Source: Aliarcobacter sp. (GTDB lineage: Bacteria > Campylobacterota > Campylobacteria > Campylobacterales > Arcobacteraceae). Taken from it: DNA of 41,918 bases. The DNA lies in contig JAGOIF010000010.1 in NCBI GenBank assembly GCA_017995775.1, forward strand, positions 1-41,918, written 5' to 3'. Under the pieces are notes generated by a model, which saw only the letters and a list, made by a program, of their open reading frames with translations, searched no databases and had not been told where the DNA came from. Position numbers and translations under genes: made by a program. How positions within the stretch are numbered: position 1 is the first letter of the stretch; each line of letters opens with the position of its first letter. Shown one piece after another: positions 8,764 to 18,075 of this stretch.

Positions 8764-9723
8764 ATGAAATTATTTATTAACAAAATATTATATCTTATCA
8801 TTATGCTTTTTATTATTAGCCTAATTTCATTTATAGCAATAAACGCAGCTCCTAACTCTTTTTTTGCAAGTGGTGAATTAAATCCAAATATCACCCTTGA
8901 ATCAATTGAGCAATTAAAAGCTATATATGGTTTAGATAAACCTTTATATATTCAGTTTTTTTCGTGGCTTTATTCTATAGTGCAACTTGATTTTGGAATA
9001 TCTTTTTCAAGTGGAGAAATGGTTAAAAATGAAATACTAAGTAGAATTCCAATTACACTTACAATAAATATTATTTCTATGGTTTTAATATTTATTATTT
9101 CATTATATTTTGGAATAAAATCAGCATTAAATAAAAACTCTTTTTTTGATAGATTTACAGGACAATTATCACTTCTGAGTTTTTCTATGCCTTCATTTTA
9201 TTTAGCACTTTTATTGGTTTTAGTATTTTCAATAAACTTTGAGATACTACCAATTGCAGGACTTCATAGTGTACCTGATGATGGAAGTTTAAATTACTAT
9301 TTAGATTTTGCTTGGCATTTAATTTTACCTATTTTTATTATTGTTTTTGGTGGAATTGGAAGTTTGGTTTTATATATTAGAAGTCTTACTATTGAGATTT
9401 TAAAATCTGATTATATTTTCTTTGCAAGATCAAGGGGACTTAATTCAAAACAGATTTTGAGATATTATATTTTACCAAATTTATATCCACCTGTTATTAC
9501 ACTTCTTGGTCTTTCTCTTCCTGGAATTATTGGGGGAAGTGTTATTTTAGAAACTATTTTTTCAATAGATGGAATGGGATTATTATTTTATCAAAGTGCT
9601 TTAAGCCACGATTATCCTGTTATTATGGGAATATTAATTATTGGAGCATTTTTAACTCTAATTGGAAATATGATTGCTGATTTAGTTTTATTAAAATTAA
9701 ATCCAAATTATGAAGAAAAATAA
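8764..9723 (+). CDS. DppB/OppB-type ABC transporter permease, orphan
   Basis: Inner membrane permease of the peptide/nickel/dipeptide ABC importer type. The 319-residue protein starts with a membrane segment, has about six in total, and carries the cytoplasmic EAA-type loop FFARSRGLNSKQILRYYILPN near residue 220. No partner permease (DppC type), ATPase or binding protein is next to it; panC, rimO and tilS follow, panC after 20 bases. The partner subunits must be elsewhere. No ribosome site precedes the ATG and the -10 box is almost against it. Confidence 0.88.
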   Translation: MKLFINKILYLIIMLFIISLISFIAINAAPNSFFASGELNPNITLESIEQLKAIYGLDKPLYIQFFSWLYSIVQLDFGISFSSGEMVKNEILSRIPITLTINIISMVLIFIISLYFGIKSALNKNSFFDRFTGQLSLLSFSMPSFYLALLLVLVFSINFEILPIAGLHSVPDDGSLNYYLDFAWHLILPIFIIVFGGIGSLVLYIRSLTIEILKSDYIFFARSRGLNSKQILRYYILPNLYPPVITLLGLSLPGIIGGSVILETIFSIDGMGLLFYQSALSHDYPVIMGILIIGAFLTLIGNMIADLVLLKLNPNYEEK

Positions 9724-9743
9724 ATTTTATATAAGGAAAAGCC

Positions 9744-10562
9744 TTGCAAATTTTAAAAACTATTGAAGAACTACAAATTGCCAGAAAAAACATAAATGGC
9801 ACAGTAGGTTTTGTTCCAACAATGGGAGCACTTCATAATGGACATATATCATTAATCAAAAAAGCAAAAGAAGAAAATGATATAGTAATTGTCTCAATAT
9901 TTGTAAATCCAACACAGTTTTTACCAGGGGAAGATCTGGATGCATATCCAAGAAAAGATGAAGCTGATAAAAGAATTTGTCAGATGTGTAAAGTTGATTA
10001 TCTTTTCATGCCAGAAATTTCAACTATGTATAGTAATGAAGAAGTTTTAATAAAAGCTCCAAATAAAAGTTATATTCTTGAAGGTAAAACAAGACCGGGA
10101 CATTTTGATGGTGTATTAAGAGTTGTATTAAAATTATTTAATTTAACACAAGCCTCAAATGCATATTTTGGGAAAAAAGATGCCCAGCAGCTTTCACTTA
10201 TAAGTCAAATGGTAAAAGATTTATTTATACCTATAAACATCGTTCCTTGTGAAATAATAAGAGAAGATGATGGTTTAGCACTTAGTTCAAGGAACGTCTA
10301 TTTAGATAGTAAAGAAAGAGCTGATTCACTTCTTATTTCAAAATCTTTATATATGGCTGGATCTCTTATTTCAAAAGGTGAAAGAGATGTGCAAGTTGTT
10401 AAAAATAAAATCTTTGATATTATGAAAAATCTAGAAATAGAATATGTGGCTATTGTTGATAGAGAATTTAACGAGTTAGAATTAATAGAACCTAAAAATA
10501 CGATTATTCTTGTGGTTGTAAGATTTGGAAACACAAGATTACTTGATAACATCTGGCTTTAA
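9744..10562 (+). CDS. panC: Pantothenate synthetase
   Basis: ATP-dependent joining of pantoate and beta-alanine, the last step to pantothenate and so to CoA. Shows PTMGALHNGH (HxGH nucleotide-binding motif), FVNPTQF, RPGHFDGV, FGKKDAQQL and the KMSKS-like LSSRN. The start is TTG at 9744, preceded by AAGGAAAAG; 272 residues is normal. Grouping of CoA supply next to acpS, which consumes CoA, is suggestive but they are on opposite strands. Confidence 0.95.
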   Translation: MQILKTIEELQIARKNINGTVGFVPTMGALHNGHISLIKKAKEENDIVIVSIFVNPTQFLPGEDLDAYPRKDEADKRICQMCKVDYLFMPEISTMYSNEEVLIKAPNKSYILEGKTRPGHFDGVLRVVLKLFNLTQASNAYFGKKDAQQLSLISQMVKDLFIPINIVPCEIIREDDGLALSSRNVYLDSKERADSLLISKSLYMAGSLISKGERDVQVVKNKIFDIMKNLEIEYVAIVDREFNELELIEPKNTIILVVVRFGNTRLLDNIWL

Positions 10563-10623
10563 CATTTAGCTTTAAAAATGATTATGATAAAATGCAAAAA
10601 AATTAAGATAAAAGAATAATAAT

Positions 10624-11964
10624 ATGAAATTTTCAATACAAAATCCTAAAAAATCTCTTCACTTAGTAAGTCTTGGTTGTACAAAAAACCTTGTTGATTC
10701 TGAGATTATGTTAGGTAAATTAAAAGATTACACTATGACTGATGATGCTTCAAGCGCTGATGTTATTATAGTTAATACATGTGGTTTTATTGATAGTGCA
10801 AAACAAGAAAGTATTAATACAATTTTGAATCTTCACGATGAAAGAAAAAAAGAATCTGTTTTAGTAATGGCTGGATGCTTAAGCCAAAGATATCAAGGTG
10901 AACTTCAAGCAGAACTTCCAGAAATTGATGTTTTTACTGGTGTTGGGGATTATGATAAAATTGATATTCTTGTAAATGAAAAAAGAAGTGCTTTTACAAA
11001 TGAAGTATTCTTAGCAAGTGATACAAATGAAAGAGTAATTACAGGTTCATCTTATCATGCATATGTAAAACTAAGTGAAGGATGTAATCAAACTTGTTCA
11101 TTTTGTGCAATCCCTTCATTTAAAGGAAAACTACATTCACGAACCCTTGAATCACTTGTAAAAGAAGTAAAATCACTTGTTGCAAGAGGTTATATTGACT
11201 TTTCATTTGTATCTCAGGATTCATCATCATTTTTAAGAGATTTAGGTCATAATGATGGGCTAGAGCAATTAATTTCAGCGGTTGAAAAAATAGAGGGAAT
11301 TAAAACAGCTAGAATTTTATATTTATATCCATCAACTACAACTTTAAGTTTGATTGATAAAATTGCTGATTCAAAAGTTTTTATGAATTATTTTGATATG
11401 CCACTTCAACATATAACTCCTTCAATGCTTAAAATTATGAAAAGAGGAAAAGGTGTTGAAAAATTGAATGAACTTATGAATCACATGAGAAGTAAACCAA
11501 ACTCTTTTGTACGAACTACATTTATTGCTGGACATCCAGGTGAAACGGTTGAAGATCATGAAGCACTTTGTAAATACATAGAAGAGTTTAAATTTGATCG
11601 TGCAAATGTATTTTCATACTCAACAGAAGAAGGTACAAGTGCAGCAGAGTCAAAAGAATTAATAGAGCAAGAAATTATTGATGAAAGAGCTGAAATTATT
11701 GGTGAAATAATTGCTTTAACTACACAAGAATCACTAGAAAATGAAATTGGAAAAGTATTTGAAGTTTATATTGATGGAGAAAGTGATGAACACGAATATC
11801 TATTAAGTGCTAGAAAAACTCTTTGGGCACCTGATATTGATGGAGAAATCTATATAAATGACAATGAATTAGAGCAAGGTAATCAAATTAAATTTGGGCA
11901 AATTTACACAGTAAGAGTTACAGAACTTGCAGGTGATAAACTACTGGCTACTGTTCTTAAATAG
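10624..11964 (+). CDS. rimO: Ribosomal protein S12 methylthiotransferase
   Basis: Radical-SAM enzyme that adds a methylthio group to an aspartate of ribosomal protein S12. N-terminal UPF0004 domain with cluster cysteines 19 (SLGCTKN), 53 (NTCGF) and 85 (AGCL). Radical-SAM motif CNQTCSFC with cysteines 154, 158 and 161, and a C-terminal TRAM domain from about residue 375. The 446-residue length fits. LGCTKNLVDSE and the S12-type TRAM separate it from MiaB. tilS follows after five bases. Confidence 0.95.
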   Translation: MKFSIQNPKKSLHLVSLGCTKNLVDSEIMLGKLKDYTMTDDASSADVIIVNTCGFIDSAKQESINTILNLHDERKKESVLVMAGCLSQRYQGELQAELPEIDVFTGVGDYDKIDILVNEKRSAFTNEVFLASDTNERVITGSSYHAYVKLSEGCNQTCSFCAIPSFKGKLHSRTLESLVKEVKSLVARGYIDFSFVSQDSSSFLRDLGHNDGLEQLISAVEKIEGIKTARILYLYPSTTTLSLIDKIADSKVFMNYFDMPLQHITPSMLKIMKRGKGVEKLNELMNHMRSKPNSFVRTTFIAGHPGETVEDHEALCKYIEEFKFDRANVFSYSTEEGTSAAESKELIEQEIIDERAEIIGEIIALTTQESLENEIGKVFEVYIDGESDEHEYLLSARKTLWAPDIDGEIYINDNELEQGNQIKFGQIYTVRVTELAGDKLLATVLK

Positions 11965-11969
11965 TATTT

Positions 11970-12950
11970 ATGTATTTAGATTTTAGTGCAATAAGAAATC
12001 AAAAAAACCTCTTAGCATTTTCTGCAGGAGTTGATTCTTCTGCACTATTTTTTTTACTGCTTGAAAATAATATCCCTTTTGATATTGCAATTGTGAACTA
12101 TAATTTAAGAGCACAAAGCAAAGAAGAGATATCTTATGCAAAAGAGCTTTCCCATACATACAAAAAAGAAATATTTATTTATGAAACAAAACTTGATTCA
12201 AATTCTAATTTTGAAAAAAATGCAAGAGATATAAGATATGCTTTTTTTGAAAAAATCATAAAAGAACACCACTATGCAAATCTAATCACGGCACACCAAC
12301 TAAACGATAAACTAGAGTGGTTTATGATGCAACTTTCAAAAGGTGCTGGTTTAGTTGAGCTTATTGGTTTTAATGAGTTTGAACATAAAGAAAGCTATCA
12401 AATATATAAGCCTTTGTTAACTATATCAAAAAATGAACTTGAAGAATATTTATTAAAAAATAATCATAAGTATTTTGTAGACCAATCAAATTTTGATGAG
12501 AAATATAAGAGAAATTTTTTTAGACATAATTTTTCAGATAAGTTAATAAATAATTTTAGCAAAGGAATTAAAAAATCTTTTGAATATTTACAAAAAGATT
12601 TAGATTCTTTAAATATACAAAATAAACCACTTAAAAAAATAAAAGATTTAGAAATATTTTTAAATCAAAAAGATGATAATTTAAATATAAGAACCATAGA
12701 TTTATCTTTAAAAAGAAGAGGAATTTTATTAAGTTTTGCAAATAGAAATGAAATTTTAAAACAAAAAGAGATAAGTATTTCAAATAAAATAAATATTTCT
12801 ATAAATGAAGATTATATTTTCATAGCTCCAAGAGTAGATATTATCATGGAAAAAAAGTTTAAAGAAAGCTGCAGAGTTGCAAAGATTCCCAAAAATATAA
12901 GATCTTATATTTTTTCACAAAATATTAATATTCAAGACTTAATGTTTTAA
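11970..12950 (+). CDS. tilS: tRNA(Ile)-lysidine synthetase
   Basis: Modifies C34 of tRNA(Ile2) to lysidine so that it reads AUA codons, which are abundant in this AT-rich DNA. N-terminal PP-loop ATP motif FSAGVDSS (SGGxDS type), then the HQLNDKLEWFMMQLSKG segment with family residues. At 326 residues it is the short form without the large C-terminal domain of E. coli TilS. Its 3' end overlaps the convergent FliT-like gene by 12 bases. Confidence 0.92.
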   Translation: MYLDFSAIRNQKNLLAFSAGVDSSALFFLLLENNIPFDIAIVNYNLRAQSKEEISYAKELSHTYKKEIFIYETKLDSNSNFEKNARDIRYAFFEKIIKEHHYANLITAHQLNDKLEWFMMQLSKGAGLVELIGFNEFEHKESYQIYKPLLTISKNELEEYLLKNNHKYFVDQSNFDEKYKRNFFRHNFSDKLINNFSKGIKKSFEYLQKDLDSLNIQNKPLKKIKDLEIFLNQKDDNLNIRTIDLSLKRRGILLSFANRNEILKQKEISISNKINISINEDYIFIAPRVDIIMEKKFKESCRVAKIPKNIRSYIFSQNINIQDLMF

Positions 12951-13208
12951 AAATCTTTTCATTTTCTGAATCTTTGCTAACTCGTCTTTTGTTTCTTCTT
13001 TTTGATTTTTTAAGAAGTTAATATTTTTAAAAAAAAGCTCTTCAAGCTCTTTTAATTCCGATAATTCTAATTGAAAATTTTCAATTGTATCATCTTTTAA
13101 ATAGTCATCGTACCATACTACTAAAGCATCTGCTTTAGTAAATGATTCTAAAGAATCAATATAAATTAATTCTTTTAAAGCTTTTAAAGACCTGTTTCTT
13201 CTTTCCAT
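12939..13208 (-). CDS. Small helical protein after fliS, possible FliT-type chaperone
   Basis: An 89-residue charged, helical protein with a probable coiled coil in its second half (SELKELEELFFKN). Its ATG lies inside the end of fliS, overlapping by 25 bases. In many bacteria fliT, the chaperone of the filament cap and export regulator, directly follows fliS, so a FliT role is likely from position and helical make-up, but I see no decisive motif. The 3' end overlaps tilS on the other strand by 12 bases. Confidence 0.7.
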   Translation of the reverse strand: MERRNRSLKALKELIYIDSLESFTKADALVVWYDDYLKDDTIENFQLELSELKELEELFFKNINFLKNQKEETKDELAKIQKMKRFLKH

Positions 13209-13540
13209 GCGTCAATCAACCCTTGTGTAACTTTAATAACTTGTTTCACTGCATTGATATTATCATCAATTCCAGCACTAAATAGAGTTTCAATTTGGTA
13301 TAAGTATAAACCATCTAAATAATAAGCAACTTCACCACCATCAAAATCTAATACATTTCGTAGTTCGTCAAAGATTGCAATTGTTTTATTTATATAAGTA
13401 AATTTCTTTTCAACTTCACCATCTTGCATAGCACCTTTTACAAATGAAAGGTATTTAATTACACCTTCATAAAGTTTTAATACTAAAACATAAGGATCAT
13501 CAGAAACTGCATTTTGTTGATTATATACTTCTATTCCCAT
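13184..13540 (-). CDS. fliS: Flagellin export chaperone
   Basis: Cytoplasmic chaperone that binds the C-terminal end of flagellin and prevents early polymerisation. The 118-residue, all-helical protein begins with YNQQNAVSDDPYVLVLKLYEGVI, close to the FliS pattern (Y..N.v.t.sp..Li.mLYdgai). A TAGGAG site precedes the ATG. It sits between fliD and the small FliT-like gene in the usual fliD-fliS-fliT order, separated from fliD by 89 bases that may hold its own promoter. Confidence 0.93.
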   Translation of the reverse strand: MGIEVYNQQNAVSDDPYVLVLKLYEGVIKYLSFVKGAMQDGEVEKKFTYINKTIAIFDELRNVLDFDGGEVAYYLDGLYLYQIETLFSAGIDDNINAVKQVIKVTQGLIDAWKEETGL

Positions 13541-13629
13541 AAATCATAACTCCTAGCTATTTATTTTATTCCGTCAGTATATTACATATTTGCTTAATAA
13601 TAAAAAAATATCTAATAAATAATTTTTTC

Positions 13630-14955
13630 TTAACCTGCAACCGATTGTTGAATCATTAGTTTCAATCCTGAGAATGATGATTCCATTTGATTAATTAAAG
13701 CTCCATATGAACTAAACTGTAATGCTAATTGTTGATATTTAACATCCAATGATTTTTCAGCTTTTTCTTTATTTTCGTTTAATGATTTTTCTCTTGTTTT
13801 CATTGCAGCATCATAACTATTTAATACTCCACCTACAAATTTCATAGTATCAAGAGTCTCTTTTAATACTGTACCCAAACCCTTTTTCTCTGCACTTCCA
13901 ACAAATAAATCTTTTAATCCAGCCATGTCTTTTTGTACTGCTTCATTAAACTTTTTACTATCAATTGATAATCCACCAAACTTATCAAGTTCGATTCCAA
14001 AGTTAAATACAGATTTATCACCAGCTGCACCATAAGAACCAAATAATTTATCTTTTATTTGGTTTACTATTCCTTTAATAGAAGATCTATCATTTAAAGA
14101 AGAATCTGAACCTAAAGTCTCCGTTTCAATTAATGCTACTAGTTCATTATATTTATCAACAAAGTTTTTCATTTGTGCTTCTATTTGAGAATTATCTTCA
14201 GTTACATTAATAGTTGATATTCCAGCTTTATTTGCACTAATTTTAAGACCATCAACTACTAAACTATTTGATGATACATTGTACTCAACACCATCAACCG
14301 TTGCTTTCATATTTTGTGCTGTTTGTTTATGGTTTTCTGTAACATCAAGCCCTAATGCGCTTTTTGCGTCACCTGTTATTAATAATGCGTTATCAAGTCC
14401 TGATTCCTTGCTTTTTATAACTAATCTATAAGAATCTGTTCCTACTTGTTCTAAAGAAGCACTCATTCCTTCTTTTGTATTAATTTCATCGGCTAATTGT
14501 TTATATGTTAGATTGTCTGTTTTAAAAACTTGTCCATTAACAATTAGATCACCTTTTCCAATAACTTGATCTTTTTGTACACCTGTAACGTCATTTGTTT
14601 GATAAACATCTTTTTGTGCCAATGTCTTAATATCAACACTGGTAAAACCTTTTTTCAAGGCTTTTACATCTGCTGCATCAAATGTTACAGAATCACCAGA
14701 TGTTGTTGCTGATTTTTGCTCAAATGCAGTAACTGCACCTGAAACGAAAAGGTCAAAAGGCTTAATTGACTCCAATAGTTCTGCAACTTTCTTTTCAATA
14801 GTTGAAAAAGTTTCTTTTTCTTTTACCATTTTTTCAATTTTTGCTTCTATTGGTGCAACTGCTGATTTTCTTTCTGCTGTTTTTAACTTTTCTATTAAAT
14901 CACTATTTAACGAAGCTGCTTGTCCAGCTCCTAGACCTAAAACGCCATTTGCCAT
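13630..14955 (-). CDS. fliD: Flagellar filament cap protein
   Basis: Secreted cap at the filament tip that folds incoming flagellin. At 441 residues it is a compact FliD. The N-terminal domain shows GLGAGQAASLNSDLIEKLK and the K..ER...PIE region; the centre holds the repeated beta domains; the C-terminal half has YNELV and the helical end with YQQLALQFSSYGALINQM. No signal peptide, as expected for flagellar type III export. flgK lies 10 bases upstream on the same strand, so they are one unit. Confidence 0.94.
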   Translation of the reverse strand: MANGVLGLGAGQAASLNSDLIEKLKTAERKSAVAPIEAKIEKMVKEKETFSTIEKKVAELLESIKPFDLFVSGAVTAFEQKSATTSGDSVTFDAADVKALKKGFTSVDIKTLAQKDVYQTNDVTGVQKDQVIGKGDLIVNGQVFKTDNLTYKQLADEINTKEGMSASLEQVGTDSYRLVIKSKESGLDNALLITGDAKSALGLDVTENHKQTAQNMKATVDGVEYNVSSNSLVVDGLKISANKAGISTINVTEDNSQIEAQMKNFVDKYNELVALIETETLGSDSSLNDRSSIKGIVNQIKDKLFGSYGAAGDKSVFNFGIELDKFGGLSIDSKKFNEAVQKDMAGLKDLFVGSAEKKGLGTVLKETLDTMKFVGGVLNSYDAAMKTREKSLNENKEKAEKSLDVKYQQLALQFSSYGALINQMESSFSGLKLMIQQSVAG

Positions 14956-14965
14956 GATTTATCCT

Positions 14966-16891
14966 TTATCTTTTTAACCCAAGTAGAGTTTGTATCATTT
15001 CATTAATTGTTGTAACTATCTTTGCATTTGCAGTATATGCTGCTTGAAACTTCATTAGATTCAACATTTCCTCATCTTTATCAACTCTTGTAAGCTGTTC
15101 ATATGAGCTTTTAATTGATTGTTTTACATTATTCTGCGTTTCTTGTAAAAAATCATTGCTTTCTTTATCAGATGAAATTCCAACTTTTAAATCTCTAAAA
15201 AAATCTAAAAGAGAAGTCGATTTTGACGGATTACTATTCTTTTGTCCTATCCCATCAAATGATATATCTTTTTTCCATTGTATTGTTGCTAAGTAATCTA
15301 ATTTCTCTTGATTTAAATCGTTTACTGCACTTTTATTAAACTTTAAATCTTTTACATTTAAACCAGTAAATAATCCAATATTCTCAACAATTCCATTTGA
15401 AGCATCACTTGCTGCATCACCATAAATATATTCATTTGAGCCTACTTTCATAAACTTATCTGATACATCTGAAAGTGTTTTTGCAAAAGAATCTAATTTA
15501 TCAAGATAAACTTGGAATTTATTAGCACCTAAAGATGATGACAAGTTATCAACTTGCGCTTTCATTATTCCACTTTTTAAACTTATTTCTTTTTCATTAA
15601 TTGTAATTGTCACATCAGTTTGTGGGTTTTTACTTACATTTTCATTTCTAAAAAGAACTTCACCAACTCTATCTTCTGGAGTACTTGGAGGAACTATATT
15701 TTTTTCAACTGAAAGTCTTCCTTCAAATTGATTTTCTGTTCCTGGAAATTTCGATTCAATTCTAAGATATTGGTCAGCATTATCATTTGTTGTTCTTTTA
15801 CCAGCTGCATCAACTAAATAATCACCGTTATATGCTGATACAAGACCTTTTGTCTCTTCACTATTGTTTATCTTAAAAACTAAAGCCCTTACTAGTTCAT
15901 CTTCACTAATTTCAAAGTTACCATCACCATTAATATCTAAGAAAGGATAACCTGTAACTGGATCCTCGGGCTTAGTTGTATCTCGAATCTTTTCACCTAT
16001 GGTAATAGATACTTCCACTGCATTATTTAACTTATATGTTATTTTATCTCCATCAGCATAAGTTTTAGGAGTAGTATTATCAGCTTCAAATTTTAAAGGA
16101 TCAATAATTTCAAAGTTACCTTTTGAATCAAACTTTTGATTATAAAACTTATCCACTTGATTCGTTTTACTTTCAATAACATCAAATGTTCTAACATTAG
16201 TATTATTGCTTATTGCCATTTCTCCTGCAACTTTTAGTTCATAATAACCACCTGCTCTATTAACACTTATATCCACATAGTTTGATAGTTCTAATTCTAA
16301 TTGATCTCTTTTATCTAGTAAATCATTGTTAAATTCATATTTCTCTAATTTAACATTTATATCACCGATTTCTTTTAAAAGTCCATTTACTTTATTTACA
16401 TTTACTTTTAATTCAGTTTTTTCACTTAATTGTTGCTGTTCAATACTTGTGTATAGGTTTTGTAAAGATTCAACAACAATACTTCCAGAACTTTTTAATA
16501 CTGATTTATAAATTTCTGAATTTGGGTTCGTACGCAAATTTTCTATTGCTTGAAAATATCTATTTAAATCAGCTGAAAAACCACTATCTTCTGTTTCTGA
16601 AAATATCGATTCAATGCTTCCTAGCATATTTGATACTTTATCATAGTAGTTAGCTTTTGTATTTTCAGACATTATTTTGTCATACATATATTGAGATGTA
16701 ATTCTATATGCCGCGCTTGAATCCACCCCACGACCTGTGAATCTACCATCTGATTGTGCAAGTTCACTAACTTGAACAACTCTTTTTTTATATCCAACGG
16801 TGTTCTCATTAGCTATGTTGTTAGATACATTTTCAACTGCGATTCTAGCAGCATTCATCCCTGTTTGGGAAACGTTTAACGTACTTAGCAT
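14966..16891 (-). CDS. flgK: Flagellar hook-filament junction protein FlgK, with EF-hand-like loop
   Basis: Joins hook to filament. The 641-residue protein has the N-terminal rod/hook signature (LNVSQTGMNAARIAVENVSNNIANENTVGYK, positions 5-35) and the C-terminal LMKFQAAYTANAKIVTTINEM helix, which pack together in the axial core. The middle is a variable surface region. Within it, residues 319-330 (DINGDGNFEISE) match a canonical EF-hand calcium loop, unusual for FlgK. An AAAGGAG site precedes the ATG. It leads the unit flgK-fliD, with fliS downstream, and follows flgH after 57 bases without an obvious sigma-54 type promoter. Confidence 0.94.
   Translation of the reverse strand: MLSTLNVSQTGMNAARIAVENVSNNIANENTVGYKKRVVQVSELAQSDGRFTGRGVDSSAAYRITSQYMYDKIMSENTKANYYDKVSNMLGSIESIFSETEDSGFSADLNRYFQAIENLRTNPNSEIYKSVLKSSGSIVVESLQNLYTSIEQQQLSEKTELKVNVNKVNGLLKEIGDINVKLEKYEFNNDLLDKRDQLELELSNYVDISVNRAGGYYELKVAGEMAISNNTNVRTFDVIESKTNQVDKFYNQKFDSKGNFEIIDPLKFEADNTTPKTYADGDKITYKLNNAVEVSITIGEKIRDTTKPEDPVTGYPFLDINGDGNFEISEDELVRALVFKINNSEETKGLVSAYNGDYLVDAAGKRTTNDNADQYLRIESKFPGTENQFEGRLSVEKNIVPPSTPEDRVGEVLFRNENVSKNPQTDVTITINEKEISLKSGIMKAQVDNLSSSLGANKFQVYLDKLDSFAKTLSDVSDKFMKVGSNEYIYGDAASDASNGIVENIGLFTGLNVKDLKFNKSAVNDLNQEKLDYLATIQWKKDISFDGIGQKNSNPSKSTSLLDFFRDLKVGISSDKESNDFLQETQNNVKQSIKSSYEQLTRVDKDEEMLNLMKFQAAYTANAKIVTTINEMIQTLLGLKR
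15902..15937 (-). other. EF-hand-type calcium loop encoded in flgK
   Basis: The encoded 12 residues carry D at 1, N at 3, D at 5, G at 6 and E at 12, the ligand pattern of an EF-hand loop, followed by DELVRAL as a possible exit helix. Calcium binding is inferred from the pattern only. Confidence 0.6.
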
Positions 16892-16948
16892 AGAGACTCC
16901 TTTTGGTTATATTTTACAAATTATTACATTACATTTCTTAAAGTTAGA

Positions 16949-17653
16949 TTAAAATGGCCAAATCGATCTTAGGAACTTTAGACCCCAAGGTGTTTCTAAT
17001 ATTTCTGATTCTGTTCCGTTTTTATCATATAATAGTTTTAAATTTGCGATTTGTGAAGAGTTAATTGAATTATCTGAAGATATATCATAAGGTCTAATTA
17101 CTCCACTGATAATAATCTCTTGTTTTTGACCTTCAATTAGCATCTCTTTTTTACCTTTTATATAATAATTCCCATTTTGATATGTCTCTTCAATAATTGC
17201 TGAAACAATTGTTTCAAAAGTTTCATCCAATTGAGTTTTTACAGAACCTTTATCAGAACTTGAACTATTTGTTCCAAAATTAACTCCAAGACTTGAATTT
17301 AATTTATCAGCGGCACTTCCAATTCCACCACTTAATGCATTAGTTCCAGTTGCTGCAAAAATTCCACCACCTAAGTTATTATCTCTTTTACTTGATAACT
17401 CTCTTTTATTATTACTTTTTGATGATAAATCTTCATTTATTACAATTTGAATAATATCTCCAACTTGTAAATCTTTTTTATCTGCAAATAAAGATGTTCC
17501 TTGCATCGAATATAAAGAACCTTTATTTTTTTTTGCTTCTGGTAATTTTTTTGGAATTTGAACCTCTGGTTTATCAAACTCAAGTTCGGGATTCGAAGTT
17601 GCTGAACATCCTATGAATACAAATGATATAAGAACAAAAATACTATTTCGCAT
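16949..17653 (-). CDS. flgH: Flagellar L-ring lipoprotein
   Basis: Forms the outer-membrane L-ring around the rod. A lipoprotein signal ends in FVFIGC, with the lipidated cysteine at residue 16. The FlgH core follows: SLYSMQGTSLFADKKDLQVGDIIQIVI, the polar SSKSNNKRELSSKRDN linker, YYIKGKKEMLIEGQKQEIIISGVIRP and SSQIANLKL. Length (234) is normal. Its start overlaps the end of the unknown membrane gene by 11 bases, so the two are translationally linked. The P-ring gene flgI is about 3.4 kb away on the other strand. Confidence 0.94.
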   Translation of the reverse strand: MRNSIFVLISFVFIGCSATSNPELEFDKPEVQIPKKLPEAKKNKGSLYSMQGTSLFADKKDLQVGDIIQIVINEDLSSKSNNKRELSSKRDNNLGGGIFAATGTNALSGGIGSAADKLNSSLGVNFGTNSSSSDKGSVKTQLDETFETIVSAIIEETYQNGNYYIKGKKEMLIEGQKQEIIISGVIRPYDISSDNSINSSQIANLKLLYDKNGTESEILETPWGLKFLRSIWPF

Positions 17654-18071
17654 TTAATCTACTTTTTAATATAAAATCAATATCAACGGCAATGATTATT
17701 TCATTTAATGTTTTTTTAACAAATGCCATTACTCCATATCTAACTAATAATGCATCTAAATTTGTATTTACTTCACAAACTATTACTACTTTATTTTCAA
17801 CTATTTTTACATGTTTTATATTTTCTTGACCAACTAAATCAACTGCTTTTTCAACTTCAACTAAAATTGCTCTTTCTATATCTTTTTTTGTTTTTTCTTG
17901 TTTTTCTTCTTCTAACTTTTGTGCTTTTTTATCTTCTAATTCAACTTGTTGCTGTTCTGCGAAGGTTTTACTCGTATAATAGTAATAAGAACCTAGAATA
18001 CATCCAAATACAAGTAAAGATATAAACTTTACAATTTTTTGTTTTTTATTTCTTTTAACTGCAACAATCAT
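17643..18071 (-). CDS. Unknown single-pass membrane protein of the flagellar operon
   Basis: I do not recognise the family. The 142-residue protein has a short basic N-terminus, one membrane segment at about 14-32, a highly charged probable coiled coil at about 38-68 (EDKKAQKLEEEKQEK), and a C-terminal alpha/beta part rich in valine and isoleucine. The layout suggests an inner-membrane anchor with most of the chain in the periplasm. It starts 4 bases after the fliL stop and overlaps flgH by 11, so co-translation with FlgH and FliL is likely. A role at the motor periphery or in ring assembly is inference. The stop is TAG. Confidence 0.8.
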   Translation of the reverse strand: MIVAVKRNKKQKIVKFISLLVFGCILGSYYYYTSKTFAEQQQVELEDKKAQKLEEEKQEKTKKDIERAILVEVEKAVDLVGQENIKHVKIVENKVVIVCEVNTNLDALLVRYGVMAFVKKTLNEIIIAVDIDFILKSRLNAK

Positions 18072-18075
18072 AGTA

